NCBI RefSeq assembly: GCF_011009015.1
Contig: NZ_CP048878.1
Coordinates: 3,440,354-3,504,353, forward strand
Length of the DNA: 64,000 bases
DNA from: Spartinivicinus ruber
GTDB taxonomy: Bacteria > Pseudomonadota > Gammaproteobacteria > Pseudomonadales > Zooshikellaceae
Reading direction: 5' to 3'
Under the pieces are notes generated by a model, which was given only the letters and a program-made list of their open reading frames with translations, did no database searches and was not told the DNA's origin. The position numbers and the translations under genes were made by a program. Shown here piece after piece: positions 63,908 to 64,000 of the stretch (the first letter of the stretch is position 1; every line of letters starts with the position of its first letter).

Positions 63908-64000
63908 CCTTTAGCTAAATGCGCCATGAGGCAGTCGGTTGGCAACTAACTATTGATTCTTGTTAGACTCGCTTATAGAGTTGCGTAAGAACTTACGTAA

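Overview
The window looks like chromosomal DNA of a marine gammaproteobacterium of the Oceanospirillales type, for example near Zooshikella or Spartinivicinus. This is inferred from GcvP, GlyA, DnaX, RecR, YcgL and YcgN of gammaproteobacterial type, from DUF1302/DUF1329, TIGR03503 and PA2778/PA2779 family genes, and from moderately AT-rich DNA. No rRNA gene, tRNA gene or CRISPR array was recognised.

Positions 1-20,360 are accessory DNA. The first part reads as a defence island: the 3' part of a type ISP restriction-modification enzyme, a leucine-rich-repeat Roc GTPase, a 1,272-residue SIR2 protein with intact NADase residues, and a HigA-like antitoxin with a small unidentified partner. The LRR gene sits alone between two inverted clusters of a 16-bp repeat, with outermost TGTCG ends (2361-6493). 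This is the architecture of TnsB/TniA-type (Tn7/Tn5053-like) transposon ends, but no transposase is present. Next come a Pth2-like protein, a topoisomerase III gene lacking its TOPRIM end, and what looks like a decayed nonribosomal-peptide or siderophore locus: a diaminobutyrate-type aminotransferase, an exporter and a lone thioesterase, broken up by two identical IS1595-family copies. A rearranged fragment of the topoisomerase locus joined to an IS982 remnant closes this block.

Positions 20,367-24,304 hold a lipoprotein, a cytochrome P450, two small envelope proteins and a periplasmic binding protein. Positions 24,400-35,450 form a glycine/serine module. sdaA-glyA-gcvH-gcvP run leftward; a divergent XRE-cupin regulator, an alanine/glycine:cation symporter and gcvT run rightward. 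The palindrome GTTTCYWATWGGAAAC occurs on both sides of the regulator and is its likely operator. Together these genes import glycine, interconvert it with serine, feed one-carbon units to folate, and deaminate serine to pyruvate.

Positions 35,700-45,700 carry an astacin-like protease, a YopT-like (C58) cysteine protease, a MoxR/VWA/DCC operon, an unusual membrane-spanning HEAT-NACHT protein and a third IS1595-family copy. Positions 45,800-55,130 hold a DUF1329/DUF1302 pair, a class II amidotransferase and envelope proteins. Positions 55,345-60,449 are a housekeeping operon, dnaX-ybaB-recR-rnd-ycgN, in which rnd is fused to ycgL and which ends in a clear terminator. Positions 60,450-64,000 hold a 700-bp non-coding stretch with a riboswitch-like leader ahead of an unknown small gene, then a LysM-GH19 hydrolase and rarD.

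Main points for follow-up: the transposon-like LRR cassette, the riboswitch-like leader at 60986-61145, a structured intergenic repeat with compensatory changes (17295-17512 and 38593-38747), and the HEAT-NACHT protein with regularly spaced cysteine pairs.
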